A stretch of 64,000 bases of DNA from the NCBI GenBank assembly GCA_018816735.1, contig JAHIVH010000052.1, positions 1 to 64,000 on the forward strand, in the 5' to 3' direction. This DNA is from Pseudomonadota bacterium (GTDB taxonomy: Bacteria > Desulfobacterota > Desulfobacteria > Desulfobacterales > JAHIVH01). Below the pieces are notes generated by a model. The model saw only the letters and a list, made by a program, of their open reading frames with translations, did no database searches and was not told where the DNA came from. This document shows positions 26,938 through 36,788 of this stretch, piece by piece; positions within the stretch are counted from its first letter, which is position 1, and each line of letters starts with the position of its first letter. The position numbers and the translations under genes were made by a program.

Positions 26938-28334
26938 AGACACCCTTTTTTTCGATTTTTATTGTTTTTTTAATTATTATTCCAGTGAGCGGATTTGCCA
27001 TTACACTTGAAGAAGCTCTTCAGGAAGCCATGCTCCACTCCCAGGAAATGAAAATGGCCGAATATGATGTGGATTCCGCCAAGGCACAGGCCAATGAGCT
27101 TGTTTCATTCACACTGCCGCAGATCTCTTTGCGAGCAGGGCATGCCATAATGGGAGCGGATAAAGAGAATCCTTTTGATAATCTGATCGGGGAATCCGTC
27201 GATTTTTCTTCAATTGATAGCGACAAAGCTGCTCTTTTAAGTCCTGGAGACTATGTAGTACTAGGTTATATTAATGACACATATACAGATATGCTGCACG
27301 AATTGCATCCGTATTTTGAGCTTCCGGAAGAACAGGATACTGCCGCTCTCACATTAAGCCAGGTGATTTTCAGTGGCGGCAACGTATGGCGAAGCTGGGG
27401 GCTACGAAAAAATCTGATCACTCAGGCTGATCTCGCAAAACGCATGGCTGTGATCGATATACGCAAAAATGTCAAATCTGCATTTCACAAGGTTCTGTTC
27501 CAGGACTCCTATCTCAAAATTCTAAAAGACCGTGTGGCTCAGTGTGAGGAAGAACTGAACGATGCAAGAGACCTTTTGAATGCAGGGCTGGTGACATCCC
27601 TCGATTTGAGGAATGCCAAACTCAAAATCAATATCGCATTGAATGGTTTAAAAGAAGCGGAAGTGTCCTTTAGAGATTCGTTGATCGATTTTAATACGGT
27701 GATTGGACGAAGCGTCGACAAACCCCTTCTTATGCCGAAAGGCATGCTTGATCGTGGCTGGAAACTGGTTGAGAAAATAAAAACCCTGGAAAAGAAATTG
27801 TCGGAAGAATCCCTTCTAAGCTTTGAATTGATTAAAAGGAAAAAAGAAGGCTTTAAGATGAAAGCCAAAATGGCCGCAGGCGAATATTTGCCGAAGCTGG
27901 CTCTTTTGGGAGGCATGGAATATACAAATAATTACGATATTGAAGAATACACGTCCTGGACGGCTGGAGCGCAACTGTCGTGGGATCTTTTCAAAGGGGG
28001 TGCCAAACGTTCAAGACGGGTGGATGCGCTTTCTGCCATGCATAAAGCAGACGAGGAGCTTACAAAGGTCCGTAAGGAAACAGGCAGTTTGGTCAGCAAA
28101 TTGACAGAGCAGGCTAAAACACTGAACTACCGGATCGATCTTCAACAGGAAGCTGTTTCAATTGCAGCAGAAAACTACAATGATGCCAGAAGTCAATACA
28201 GGGCAGGCACGCTGACCCAGACCCAGATGGGTGAATTTCATCTGGCCTATTCGGAAGCGCGGTTTGGTTTGCTACAACTCTATTTTATGGAAAGGGAACT
28301 GGAGATAGCAATCGAAGCCCTGCTTGAAGAATAA
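26934..28334 (+). CDS. TolC family outer-membrane efflux protein
   Basis: A 466-residue outer-membrane channel subunit. A signal peptide (about residues 1-21, ending SGFA) is followed by ITLEEALQEAMLHSQEMKMAEYDVDSAKAQ, the usual TolC opening. Two repeats of long helices flank beta-strands; the second has LNYRIDLQQEAVSIAAENYNDA and ARSQYRAGTLTQ. An insertion at about 60-125 (GADKENPFDNLIGES and following) widens the first barrel segment. Overlapping ATGA with the RND gene shows translational coupling and completes a tripartite pump. Its stop is 18 bases from the convergent amrS stop. Confidence 0.92.
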   Translation: MKTPFFSIFIVFLIIIPVSGFAITLEEALQEAMLHSQEMKMAEYDVDSAKAQANELVSFTLPQISLRAGHAIMGADKENPFDNLIGESVDFSSIDSDKAALLSPGDYVVLGYINDTYTDMLHELHPYFELPEEQDTAALTLSQVIFSGGNVWRSWGLRKNLITQADLAKRMAVIDIRKNVKSAFHKVLFQDSYLKILKDRVAQCEEELNDARDLLNAGLVTSLDLRNAKLKINIALNGLKEAEVSFRDSLIDFNTVIGRSVDKPLLMPKGMLDRGWKLVEKIKTLEKKLSEESLLSFELIKRKKEGFKMKAKMAAGEYLPKLALLGGMEYTNNYDIEEYTSWTAGAQLSWDLFKGGAKRSRRVDALSAMHKADEELTKVRKETGSLVSKLTEQAKTLNYRIDLQQEAVSIAAENYNDARSQYRAGTLTQTQMGEFHLAYSEARFGLLQLYFMERELEIAIEALLEE

Positions 28335-28352
28335 TTTAAATGTTTTCATCGG

Positions 28353-29366
28353 CTATATATCAAGACCATGTATGGGGGTTTTGCAGTAGCGGCAACAGCC
28401 GTTTTCTATATAATAATTGTTTATTCTGTAACCCCACCTTTCTATAATTTTATTTTTACATGCATGGCAGAATGTGTTTTCTCCTTCATCGCCAGGCACA
28501 TTCCCTGTATAAACATAGTATAGACCTTCTTTGAGGCCTGTTTCCCGAACCATTGCAAGCGTACCAACCGGTGTGGATGGATAGTCCAGAAGATGATAGG
28601 TCGGATGAAAGCGGCTGACGTGCCACGGTGTTTCCGGCCCAAGTTCGTTGACAATAAATCGGGCGAGGCTGGTAATTTCTTCTTTTTTGTCATTTAGACC
28701 CGGTATGACAAGCGTTGTTATTTCTATCATAATACCTGCGGATTTCATCTGCTTCAGCGTATCAAGAACGCCATCACGCTTTGCACCACAGTAAGTCCGG
28801 TAAAAATCGTCACTGAATGCTTTCAGATCCACATTCGCCGCGTCCAGATAAGGTGTGATCATGGCGAGTGCTTCCGGTGTCATGTAGCCGTTTGTCACAA
28901 AAATGTTTCTTAAACCCTGCTTTTTGGAAATAACAGCAGTATCATAGGCCAGCTCAAAATACACGGTAGGCTCGGTATAGGTATAGGAGATGCTTTTACA
29001 GTTTTTTCTTATTGCCTCGCTTACGATTGATTCAGGTTTGAAGGGATCTCCCATAATCATGCCGTTTCGGTCAGAAGGCATCTGGGCGATATCGGAATTC
29101 TGGCAGAACCGGCATTTAAAATTACACCCAACTGTGGCAACAGAGTAGGACAGACTGCCAGGGGATAGGTGATAAATCGGCTTTTTTTCAATGGGGTCGA
29201 TGTTTTTTGCAATCAGCTTGTCATACACAAGCGTCTGTAATGTTCCCGAAATATTTTCCCGCACACCACATATACCTCGCTGCCCTTGTTTTATATGGCA
29301 CCGGTGCCTGCAGAGACTGCATACGACAGATCCATCTTTTTGCTTCTCGTATAAAAAGGCTTCCAT
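28353..29366 (-). CDS. amrS: AmmeMemoRadiSam system radical SAM enzyme
   Basis: A 337-residue radical SAM protein of the AmrS (PflA-like) group. The cluster-binding CxxxCxxC is CNFKCRFC at about residues 80-87, preceded by SYSVATVG. An N-terminal CSLCRHRCHIKQGQRGICGVREN motif and a C-terminal zinc-ribbon-like segment (FCHACKNKIIERWG, then CRYCKTP) are family features. It generates 5'-deoxyadenosyl radical; the substrate is not established. Its named partners, the MEMO1-like and AMMECR1-like proteins, are not in this window. It lies 14 bases downstream of a SAM-dependent methyltransferase gene, probably one transcript. Confidence 0.9.
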   Translation of the reverse strand: MEAFLYEKQKDGSVVCSLCRHRCHIKQGQRGICGVRENISGTLQTLVYDKLIAKNIDPIEKKPIYHLSPGSLSYSVATVGCNFKCRFCQNSDIAQMPSDRNGMIMGDPFKPESIVSEAIRKNCKSISYTYTEPTVYFELAYDTAVISKKQGLRNIFVTNGYMTPEALAMITPYLDAANVDLKAFSDDFYRTYCGAKRDGVLDTLKQMKSAGIMIEITTLVIPGLNDKKEEITSLARFIVNELGPETPWHVSRFHPTYHLLDYPSTPVGTLAMVRETGLKEGLYYVYTGNVPGDEGENTFCHACKNKIIERWGYRINNYYIENGCCRYCKTPIHGLDI

Positions 29367-29380
29367 GTTGGCTCACTTTA

Positions 29381-30163
29381 TCATTTAGGCATATTCTCAC
29401 TGTTTTTTACCGGTTCATATCCTGTGGCGATGCTCGTTTTAAATTTGGGCCGGTATTTAAGTGCCAGTGGTTTGGTCCTCATTTTGGGCACAAGTGTCAC
29501 AACTATCCCGGCAAACGTGCCAAACGGAAATCTCTGAACGATTCTGGACCGTTCAATTTTATTGAATATCTTGCCAGATGATGCAGGGAATTGGCAAACC
29601 GTGCGCCATGAAACAGGTACATCTCCAAGTGTTTCCCATATCATTTGCTTGATTTCCCAAATGCTGAAGAATTTGGCGCGATTGAAAATCGTTTTTGAGA
29701 ATATGCCTTTGACCCGTCTTTGAACCCCCTTGATGGCATATCTGTTGAGGACGCCTATGAAAATTCTGTCTTTTGCCACTCTTGAGGCTTCTTCAAGCAC
29801 CATCACCGGATTATCAGAAAATTCTAATGTGGTGATAATCAAAGCATGATTAAAGGAATTGTCTTCAAAGGGGAGATCTTCAGCAAAACCACGGTAGAGA
29901 TCAACCTTGTTTCCACCATTTTTGCCCGCAATATCTAGCATATAAGGTGACGGGTCGATTCCTGTTACCTGTATGCCTTTTTCGATAAGTGGCCGAAAGG
30001 CCGTACCTGTACCACAGCCAATATCCAGTAACGTTTCACCTTTGGAAGGCTTTAGCAGATCCAGCATGATGCAGGTTTCAAGGTCGATGGCAAAGGAATT
30101 GTTCTGACTGGTTACCCACTTTTCATATGCCAGTGAATCTTTGAAATCAAAAACATATCCCAT
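29381..30163 (-). CDS. class I SAM-dependent methyltransferase
   Basis: A 260-residue small-molecule methyltransferase of the UbiE/COQ5-like class. Motif I is LLDIGCGTGTAF at about residues 44-55, motif II VTGIDPSPYMLD, and the post-motif LPFEDNSFNHALIITTLEF. The last 40 residues are basic (LALKYRPKFKTS). It is divergent from the hybrid kinase and immediately upstream of amrS on the same strand, which suggests that both act on one pathway. The substrate cannot be told from sequence. The start gives MGYVFDFKDSLAYEKW, an N-terminus also seen in other small methyltransferases of this type. Confidence 0.85.
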   Translation of the reverse strand: MGYVFDFKDSLAYEKWVTSQNNSFAIDLETCIMLDLLKPSKGETLLDIGCGTGTAFRPLIEKGIQVTGIDPSPYMLDIAGKNGGNKVDLYRGFAEDLPFEDNSFNHALIITTLEFSDNPVMVLEEASRVAKDRIFIGVLNRYAIKGVQRRVKGIFSKTIFNRAKFFSIWEIKQMIWETLGDVPVSWRTVCQFPASSGKIFNKIERSRIVQRFPFGTFAGIVVTLVPKMRTKPLALKYRPKFKTSIATGYEPVKNSENMPK

Positions 30164-30542
30164 GGCAGAGTAACTTAGTGAAAAAAAAATATGATATCAA
30201 GTATAAAAGCATTGAGCATGCCTGAATTTCAAATTCTGCCGTCGCGCATTGTGTTATTTTAATATGGTTGAGCTGGTATGATTAATTTAATCAATCAGTT
30301 GAGGTCTGCAAAAATTTAAATACTTGATTTTATTTATGCTTTCTGTTAGTGTGGACAGCTGTTCTCCCAAAGAATCATAGATGTCACAATCTGACATCTG
30401 TTTGAGGGTTCTGGGCAGGACAGGGGGATGAATTGTCAGCATTGATCCATCATAAATTTTTTCAAATAGTTACAAATTGGCTCAGTTAATCGGCAAGGGG
30501 GATGTGGGGCTGTAAAAATGGTTTGCATACGATTGCTCCTGA
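30164..30542. other. 379-base divergent intergenic region
   Basis: Separates the methyltransferase (minus) from the hybrid kinase (plus). It contains a perfect 8+8 dyad listed separately. I see no tRNA, no GEMM or cobalamin riboswitch consensus and no credible short coding sequence. Confidence 0.6.
30379..30399. promoter_or_regulatory. perfect dyad AGATGTCA-N5-TGACATCT
   Basis: Two exact 8-base arms with a 5-base spacer (CAATC), 144 bases upstream of the hybrid kinase start. The size and symmetry suit a dimeric transcription factor; the RNA could also form a small hairpin. No regulator can be named. Confidence 0.5.
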
Positions 30543-33443
30543 ATGCGAATATCCGAGGTTAAAAGACTGAAAACAGCGAGGCGCTGGAAAATGATTTCTT
30601 TCAGGGATGAAGCTCATACACACTTGGGTTTTCCGATTGTTCTGCTTGTTTTTTTTATTCAGAGTGTCTTTTTCTTTTGTTCATGTCAACAGAATAGCGC
30701 TTCCTCCCATCTGCCGGACAATGAGAAAGTTTTTTCCATACCTGTACAGGAAAATTCAAGAGCAATTGATACAAGCCATGAAAAAAGCCCATCAGTTTTT
30801 GAGCAGGGAAAGGTTGATGACCTGTGCATGTCTATAGGATCTCTGATTTCATTTCCTGAAAAAACGTTTACTCATTCTAACATCATGAGCGTTATGCTGA
30901 CAATTATTCTGATGATCGTGTTGAGTTTATTCATGATAAGCAGAAAAATCGGGCAAAAGCAGAAAAAACAATTGGCCATTCTGGATCAGTTGGACCAGGG
31001 GGTCGTTATTAGGGATGCTTCCGGAAGAGTTTGTTATCTTAACCAGATGGCTGAGCAAATGACCGGCTGGGCACTGCAGGAGGCCTCCTCTGTATCATTT
31101 TCAGAAGTTGTTCAGATTCATGATGTGCACATGAAGGATATCTGTTCACAAACTGCAGAAGATATTTTAAATCACATTAGGATAGCAAAGGATGGAATGG
31201 CATGTGTTCTTAAGCCAAAACAAGGTGCATCCAGAATTGTTAATGTCCGCGCCAGCATGACTGATTCAGCCGAAAAAAGCACCCCGGAGACAATCGTTTT
31301 TTTTCAGGATATCACTGAGTATCGGAAATCGGTATCTGTGCTTGAGGAACATGTTAAAAGGCAGCATACAATTATTGAAAATACAGGTACGGCTATATTT
31401 ATCGTAGAAAAAGATGGTATTCTTTCATTTGTGAATGAGGGGTTTGAAAAATTTTCAGGATATAAGAGAGAGGCTATCATAGGTATTAAACATTGGAAGG
31501 AGTTTATTTCACCTGAAGATTTAAAAAAATTTACAGATAACGGTCATATTAAAATCAACAGTGATATTTTTGATCCAAAAAACTATGAATTCGATTTCAT
31601 TGACAGGTGGGGAAGCAAAAAGAGCGTCTATATGACCATTACATTTATCTGGGAAAAGGAATGCTCCCTTGTGTCCCTGATTGATATTTCGAAGAGGAAA
31701 CGGGTAGAAAAGGAATTAACCAAGTCTCGGGAGCACATCAGAAAGTTATCCAAACAGACCGAACTTTTCAGTCTTGCAGCAGCTTCGATTATATCGATGA
31801 AGAATGAAAAAGAGATTTTTACAAGTATCAGTAATGCGATCATTGAGCATTCGGGCTTTAAGAGAGTGGTTATCTCATATCTTAAAGACAACTCTCCGTT
31901 CAGGGATATTATCGGATATGGCGGAATGGATTATGACATTGTCAGGAAGCTGGCATCTGTAGAAGTACCAAAAATCTGGTATAATGATTTATTTGAGCAG
32001 GGTATCAAGGTTGGCCAATTTTCCTGTTATCTTCCTCATTCCCGGGTTGACATGATCGGGCAGCCAAGAAGTGGGAGCAAAGGCATTGCACAAGAAACTT
32101 CTGACAATCAATGGCATCCTGAAGATGCGCTTTACGTGCGAATGAATGATAAAAAAGGAAACCTTATCGGTGTGATATCTGTTGATGGGTCAAAATCAGG
32201 GAAAAAACCGACAGCCAAAACGGTGAGGCCGCTTGAAATTTTTTCCAGTCTGATTTCACAAATTATCATTAACAAGAAAACCCAGGAGGAAACACAGCGA
32301 CTGGAGAGTCAATTGTCCCATGCCAACAAGATGGAGTCCATCGGCACACTTGCCAGTGGTATTGCCCATGATTTTAATAATTTATTAACAGGAATCCTGG
32401 GCAATGCTTCGTTGATGAACTTGAAGACGGAGCAGGCAGATCCCAATCACGTATTTATCCAAAGGATTATAGGCCTGGTTGAAAGCGGCGCGGATTTGAC
32501 CCGGCAGATTCTGGGGTTTGCGAGAGATGGCAAATATGAAGTCAAACCCACGGATTTGAATTCAATTCTCCAGAAAAGTGCGGATATGTTCGCCCGCACA
32601 AAGCGGGAAATCCAGATAATTGAAGAGTATCAGGATAATCTTTGGACAGTTGATGTTGATCGGGGTCAGATTGAGCAATTGCTGCTTAATCTTTTTGTGA
32701 ATGCAGCTCATGCCATGCCAGAGGGGGGGAAGATTTATCTGAAAACAGAAAATGTTATCCTGGATAAATTTTTCCTGAAACCATACGAGGCAAAGCCCGG
32801 GAAGTATGTTAAATTTATGGTCACCGACACAGGCATCGGGATGGACAAAGCCACAATGCAAAGAATTTTTGATCCATTTTTTACAACAAAGGAAATGGGG
32901 AGAGGCACCGGTCTTGGCCTTGCCTCTGCTTACGGGATTGTCAAGAGTCATGAGGGCGTTATCAATGTTTATAGTGAGTTGAATGAGGGCACTACGTTTT
33001 CCATTTATTTGCCCTATTCGGGAAAGGAAATAGAAGTGGCTTTACCTGTGGATAAAGGGATAATAAATGGGAAAGAGACCATTCTCCTGATCGATGATGA
33101 AGAAAATATCAGACATATCAGCAAGGAGATGCTAGACCTATTGGGGTATCGTGTTATTCTTGCCTCAAGCGGGCACGAAGGAATTTCTGCATTTGCTACA
33201 CATCCTGAAGAAATTGATCTTGTGATACTGGACATGATCATGCCGGATATGGGTGGTGGAGAAACCTTTGACCGGTTAAAGGAGATTAACAAGGATGTAA
33301 AGGTTCTTCTGGCAAGCGGTTACAGTTTGAAGGGCCAGGCAAGTCATATCATCCAAAGAGGGTGTATGGGGTTTATTCAGAAACCGTTTGGTTTGAAAGA
33401 GCTTGCGATATCAGTGAGGAAAGTACTTGATGAAATATCCTGA
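30543..33443 (+). CDS. membrane-anchored hybrid histidine kinase (PAS-PAS-GAF-HisKA-HATPase-REC)
   Basis: A 966-residue sensor kinase. Two hydrophobic segments (about residues 30-50 and 115-135) bracket a short periplasmic loop. Two PAS domains follow (about 145-255 and 265-385), then a GAF-like region (about 400-570). The dimerisation helix has [10 protein letters not shown] with phospho-accepting His609. The ATPase shows NAAHAMP, DTGIGMD and GRGTGLGLA. The receiver starts at about 845 (ILLIDDEEN) with the phospho-Asp in VILDMIMP near 897 and Lys in IQKPFG. No clear ribosome binding site supports the ATG at 30543; the ATG at 30591 is an alternative. It is convergent with the RsbW-like, PP2C and Hpt genes, which could be its relay partners. 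Confidence 0.9.
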   Translation: MRISEVKRLKTARRWKMISFRDEAHTHLGFPIVLLVFFIQSVFFFCSCQQNSASSHLPDNEKVFSIPVQENSRAIDTSHEKSPSVFEQGKVDDLCMSIGSLISFPEKTFTHSNIMSVMLTIILMIVLSLFMISRKIGQKQKKQLAILDQLDQGVVIRDASGRVCYLNQMAEQMTGWALQEASSVSFSEVVQIHDVHMKDICSQTAEDILNHIRIAKDGMACVLKPKQGASRIVNVRASMTDSAEKSTPETIVFFQDITEYRKSVSVLEEHVKRQHTIIENTGTAIFIVEKDGILSFVNEGFEKFSGYKREAIIGIKHWKEFISPEDLKKFTDNGHIKINSDIFDPKNYEFDFIDRWGSKKSVYMTITFIWEKECSLVSLIDISKRKRVEKELTKSREHIRKLSKQTELFSLAAASIISMKNEKEIFTSISNAIIEHSGFKRVVISYLKDNSPFRDIIGYGGMDYDIVRKLASVEVPKIWYNDLFEQGIKVGQFSCYLPHSRVDMIGQPRSGSKGIAQETSDNQWHPEDALYVRMNDKKGNLIGVISVDGSKSGKKPTAKTVRPLEIFSSLISQIIINKKTQEETQRLESQLSHANKMESIGTLASGIAHDFNNLLTGILGNASLMNLKTEQADPNHVFIQRIIGLVESGADLTRQILGFARDGKYEVKPTDLNSILQKSADMFARTKREIQIIEEYQDNLWTVDVDRGQIEQLLLNLFVNAAHAMPEGGKIYLKTENVILDKFFLKPYEAKPGKYVKFMVTDTGIGMDKATMQRIFDPFFTTKEMGRGTGLGLASAYGIVKSHEGVINVYSELNEGTTFSIYLPYSGKEIEVALPVDKGIINGKETILLIDDEENIRHISKEMLDLLGYRVILASSGHEGISAFATHPEEIDLVILDMIMPDMGGGETFDRLKEINKDVKVLLASGYSLKGQASHIIQRGCMGFIQKPFGLKELAISVRKVLDEIS

Positions 33444-33456
33444 ACCGGATAATTAT

Positions 33457-33909
33457 CTATTTTGACACATGTTTTTTTAAAAAGAGTTTGTTTCCCTTTT
33501 TATTATATCGGAATTCGCTGAAGTACTGATTCATTATTTTGAACCCTCTTCCATGTTCCAGAAGGGAGCCTTGCTCCATGCTACCCATATGGCTCATGGC
33601 GGCTTGCCAGTCAAAACCCTCACCCTCATCTTCAATTTCAATCATCAGTTCTTCTTCCATGATTGTTAAAATATACTTGATCACCTTGTGGGGATCTGAA
33701 CGGTGTGCATGCCGAACGGCATTGGACAAGCCTTCGCGCAGTACAAGGCACACGTCAAATGCAACGCCTGAGAATCCGTTGTCATCGAGAAATTTTTTTG
33801 TTTCACTGCTTGCCCTGTCAATATTTTCCATGCTGGAGCAAAGTGATATGGAGATACTTGCCTGACCTTTTTCAATGTTAAATAATAAATTTTCTGCCAT
33901 TGGAATCAT
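33457..33909 (-). CDS. RsbW/SpoIIAB-like serine kinase or ATP-binding regulator
   Basis: A 150-residue stand-alone GHKL ATPase of the anti-sigma-factor type. The N-box is REGLSNAVRHAH near residues 59-70, the G1 box EDEGEGFDW near 97-105, and the G2 box GRGFKIMNQYF near 120-130. Such proteins phosphorylate an STAS-domain antagonist or hold a sigma factor. It lies 48 bases downstream of the REC-PP2C phosphatase, the natural opposing enzyme in a partner switch. No STAS protein or sigma factor is encoded in this window, so its target is elsewhere. Confidence 0.87.
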   Translation of the reverse strand: MIPMAENLLFNIEKGQASISISLCSSMENIDRASSETKKFLDDNGFSGVAFDVCLVLREGLSNAVRHAHRSDPHKVIKYILTIMEEELMIEIEDEGEGFDWQAAMSHMGSMEQGSLLEHGRGFKIMNQYFSEFRYNKKGNKLFLKKHVSK

Positions 33910-33957
33910 TGGTTTAATTATCCATACATATTATTGTGCTCATCCAGTACACTCGGC

Positions 33958-35079
33958 TTATACTTCAAATCCAAGAATAACAATGTCATCTTCCAGGCAT
34001 GTGAGGTCAGGGCAAATATGTTCCAGGATTTTTTTGGGAGCATGCCTGATGGGGATATTCTTTACAACCCTGCATGCTTTAAGAATTTTATCCGCACCTT
34101 CGGTCCAGACAATTTTTTTTTGGGATGATTCAATGATACCATCCGTATATAGAAAAAATCGGTCCCCTTTGGAAACCTTTATTGTCCTTGAACCAAAAAG
34201 GACGTCCTTAAAAATACCAATGACATCGCCTCTCAGTTGAATAAGTTCCGGCTCACCGCCAACCGGGATGTAGCAGACTGGTGGATGACCGGCATTTATT
34301 ATGGTAATCTGATTTTTCTTTTTATTGAGCATCACATAACTTGCAGTTAAATATTTGCCCGTGGGCAGAATTTCAACCAGTACGTCGTTGATCATTTTAA
34401 TGCTCTCCTGGGGTTGATAAATAGGTGAGCAGTTCTGCTTTAAAAGGGCTTTAACGGACGTGGTCAGGTAGCTTGTACTTATATCATGACCTGAAAAATC
34501 TGCAATGAAGTATACGTAAATCTCGTCTGAAACAGGAAGAACTTCGTAAAAGTCACCACCAGCCTCCTGTAAAGCGATGTACTCAACACCAAAATTGGCT
34601 TTGGGGTGTTGGTCCGGAGTCGTGAGAAGGGATGTTTGTGCTTCTGTAATCTGTTTCAGCTTTTCCGCCTGACTCGCAATTAATGAGTTGGTCGCAATAG
34701 AAAGCTTCAGGTGAAGACCAACTCTTGCGATAACCTCAAGTGGGTGAAATGGTTTTGTGATATAATCAACTGCACCAAGATCGAAACCTTCCAGTTTGGA
34801 GTTGATTTCACTGACACCCGTTAAAAAAAGGACAGGAATGGATGCTGTGGATGCATTGTTTTTAAGGAATTTAATAACATCAAACCCGTTTTCTCCCGGC
34901 ATCTTGATGTCAAGAAGGATCATGTCCGGATGCTCCAAAACAGCTTTCTCTCTTGCATCCGGCCCGTCATTGGCTGTGATGATTCGATAGCCTTCTTTTG
35001 CAAGAGGTGTTTCAAGCATTTTTACATTCAGGGGATTATCGTCAACCACAAGTATTGAAAGCTGGCCGTCTCTATCCAT
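33958..35079 (-). CDS. response regulator with PP2C/SpoIIE phosphatase output
   Basis: A 373-residue fusion of receiver (about residues 8-125) and PP2C-type serine phosphatase (about 165-372). The receiver has acidic pair VVDDNPLN, phospho-Asp in ILLDIKMP and Lys in ITKPFHP. The phosphatase shows EAGGDFYE, ADFSGHD, NAGHPP, LYTDGIIE and the terminal LEDDIVILGFEV, which supply the metal-binding aspartates. In RsbU/RsbP-type systems this enzyme dephosphorylates an STAS anti-anti-sigma factor. Gene order Hpt, REC-PP2C, RsbW-like on one strand suggests a phosphorelay controlling a partner switch, perhaps fed by the hybrid kinase at 30543-33443. Confidence 0.92.
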   Translation of the reverse strand: MDRDGQLSILVVDDNPLNVKMLETPLAKEGYRIITANDGPDAREKAVLEHPDMILLDIKMPGENGFDVIKFLKNNASTASIPVLFLTGVSEINSKLEGFDLGAVDYITKPFHPLEVIARVGLHLKLSIATNSLIASQAEKLKQITEAQTSLLTTPDQHPKANFGVEYIALQEAGGDFYEVLPVSDEIYVYFIADFSGHDISTSYLTTSVKALLKQNCSPIYQPQESIKMINDVLVEILPTGKYLTASYVMLNKKKNQITIINAGHPPVCYIPVGGEPELIQLRGDVIGIFKDVLFGSRTIKVSKGDRFFLYTDGIIESSQKKIVWTEGADKILKACRVVKNIPIRHAPKKILEHICPDLTCLEDDIVILGFEV

Positions 35080-35189
35080 ACAACCTCTTTTTGGTTATGT
35101 AGCAACTATCAAGTTAATAATATCAAGGGCATTTTTCGGGATATATCAGGTAAACAAAAGGATGCATTGAGTTTCGTTTTCAATAAGCA

Positions 35190-35510
35190 TTAGAGTTTTT
35201 GAAGAAGAGATTTAACCTCATTGAGTTTTTCAGTTAAAATTTTTGTAACATCTTCAAATCCTGTGAGATTGTTATCGCTGGCATTTTTTTCGGCGTTCAG
35301 GGCAATATCTGACATTTCCATAAATCCCAAATTACCTGCAGACCCTTTAAGGGAATGAGCGGCTTCAGATGCACTTTCAGCATCTTTTTTCCAAATGGCG
35401 TTTTTTATTTTTTCAATATCAGAATCTGCTGTGGACACAAAGAGTTTTACGATTTCAACAAATTCATCCAGTTCCAAGCCAAGGTTTTCTCCCAACTCTT
35501 TTAAATCCAC
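35190..35510 (-). CDS. Hpt-domain phosphotransfer protein
   Basis: A 106-residue single-domain histidine phosphotransferase. The phospho-accepting His is in EAAHSLKGSAGNLGF (about residues 51-65), the classical HxxKG motif of Hpt four-helix bundles. An acidic N-terminus (LGLELDEFVEIVKLF) and a C-terminal helix complete the domain. Because the hybrid kinase nearby ends in a receiver and the next gene starts with one, this protein could pass phosphate from the former to the latter. It is 110 bases upstream of the REC-PP2C gene, same strand. Confidence 0.9.
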   Translation of the reverse strand: MDLKELGENLGLELDEFVEIVKLFVSTADSDIEKIKNAIWKKDAESASEAAHSLKGSAGNLGFMEMSDIALNAEKNASDNNLTGFEDVTKILTEKLNEVKSLLQKL

Positions 35511-35862
35511 AATGCCTCCTTGAACGTTTTGGGGTATTTAAAAAAACCGTCCGCTCAGGCTGGGCCGGTTCCGATATGTCAACCTGATTAATAACAACAC
35601 AGATGATGAAGCGAATTGACAGATAATTTTTTATCTAAAGTTAATTCGCTTTGTTATGTGATTGCTGCCAGACTATATGTGCCGAACCATAAGGTGATTT
35701 TTGTATCCGGATTTCATGAAGTCTTTACTGATATTACCTTATGCATAGTGGATCATGCAACTTTTTTTTGGTGTATTTTAAAAAAGATTAATATTTTTTA
35801 AAATAATTTCTTGACGTACAATATCCGTGTATATTAATATCACTAAATCCGGATATATTGTT
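35511..35862. other. intergenic region with long hairpin and promoter/operator of sahR
   Basis: 352 bases between divergent hpt and sahR. AAGCGAATT (35609-35617) pairs with AATTCGCTT (35643-35651) and an inner AGATAA/TTATCT extends the hairpin; it sits between divergent genes, so it is not an obvious terminator. A TATCCGGAT palindromic core recurs near 35706 and 35847. No protein or known RNA was recognised. Confidence 0.55.
35811..35860 (+). promoter_or_regulatory. candidate promoter and SahR operator
   Basis: TTGACG at 35811-35816 with TAATAT at 35835-35840 (18-base spacer) is a plausible promoter. ATATCCG (35821-35827) and CGGATAT (35850-35856) form an inverted repeat around a perfect ATATTAATAT palindrome (35831-35840), so a repressor bound here would cover the -10. 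The overlap shows that the upstream GTG at 35827 cannot be the true start of the regulator. Confidence 0.5.
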
Positions 35863-36777
35863 ATGTTAAGTATAAATTATTTTAAAGCATTATCAGACAT
35901 TACCCGAATACGCGTGTTCAACGTTCTTTTGACGTATGAGCTAAGCGTGAATGAAATTGTTTTACTATTAAACATGGGTCAGTCTCTCATATCAAGACAC
36001 CTAAAAATATTAAATGATTCCGGTCTGTTGTCGTGCAGAAGAGATCGGGTATGGGCCTTTTATTCTGCAAACCAGACAAATGATGCCAAGCGTTTTATAG
36101 ATGCCATATCCTATCTTTTTAAAGATGATCCTTTACTTTTGGAAGATCTTGATAAGGCTTCCCGGCTGATTGATGACCGCCAAAATTTTACAAAGACGTT
36201 TTTTAATTCGATTGCCTCAGAATGGGATAGGCTTAAACATGATATCCTTACAGATATCAAACTGAATGAAATCATTTTTAATAATATCAAAAAGGATTGT
36301 GTCGTTGCAGACCTGGGATGCGGTACCGGTGACCTGCTTGCATGTCTGAGTGCTCATATTTCCAGGGCAATCGGTGTGGACAGCTCGGTAAAAATGCTTG
36401 AACAGGCAAAAAAGAGATTTAAAAACAGCAACACTAAAATTGATTTCCGGCTTGGAGAGCTTGAACATCTTCCCATAGGTAATGGTGAAGTGGATACAGT
36501 CATTTTTTCTCTTGTATTACATCATTTGCCCAGTCCGGAATCCGCGATTATGGAGAGTGCGCGTATTTTGAAATCTGATGGAAAAATCATCATTGCCGAT
36601 TTTGGAAAGCATGAAAATGAAAGCATGCGGAAAAAATACGGTGATAGATGGCTTGGCTTTCAGGATTCAGAAATTAAACGATGGTTGTCAGATCAGGGAT
36701 TCGAACTCCGTTCTGAGGCATCGTTTGTATTGAAAGAATCCATTCGGTTGAGCGTTCATACAGCAATAAAAAAATAA
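35863..36777 (+). CDS. sahR: SahR-like ArsR-family regulator with SAM/SAH-binding methyltransferase domain
   Basis: A 304-residue fusion of an ArsR-type winged helix (about residues 5-85; [30 protein letters not shown]) and a class I methyltransferase fold (motif [13 protein letters not shown], motif [21 protein letters not shown]). This architecture beside ahcY is that of SahR, described in Proteobacteria as a repressor of SAH/methionine-cycle genes released by S-adenosylhomocysteine. The frame opens at a GTG at 35827, but that codon is inside the promoter, so the ATG at 35863 is used. It is 11 bases upstream of ahcY. Assignment rests on architecture and neighbour. Confidence 0.88.
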   Translation: MLSINYFKALSDITRIRVFNVLLTYELSVNEIVLLLNMGQSLISRHLKILNDSGLLSCRRDRVWAFYSANQTNDAKRFIDAISYLFKDDPLLLEDLDKASRLIDDRQNFTKTFFNSIASEWDRLKHDILTDIKLNEIIFNNIKKDCVVADLGCGTGDLLACLSAHISRAIGVDSSVKMLEQAKKRFKNSNTKIDFRLGELEHLPIGNGEVDTVIFSLVLHHLPSPESAIMESARILKSDGKIIIADFGKHENESMRKKYGDRWLGFQDSEIKRWLSDQGFELRSEASFVLKESIRLSVHTAIKK

Positions 36778-36788
36778 AAGGAGATCGT

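Noticed and set aside
35827..35862. GTG start 12 codons upstream for the SahR-like regulator
   Set aside because: These codons lie inside the probable promoter and operator, and the family begins at the later ATG.
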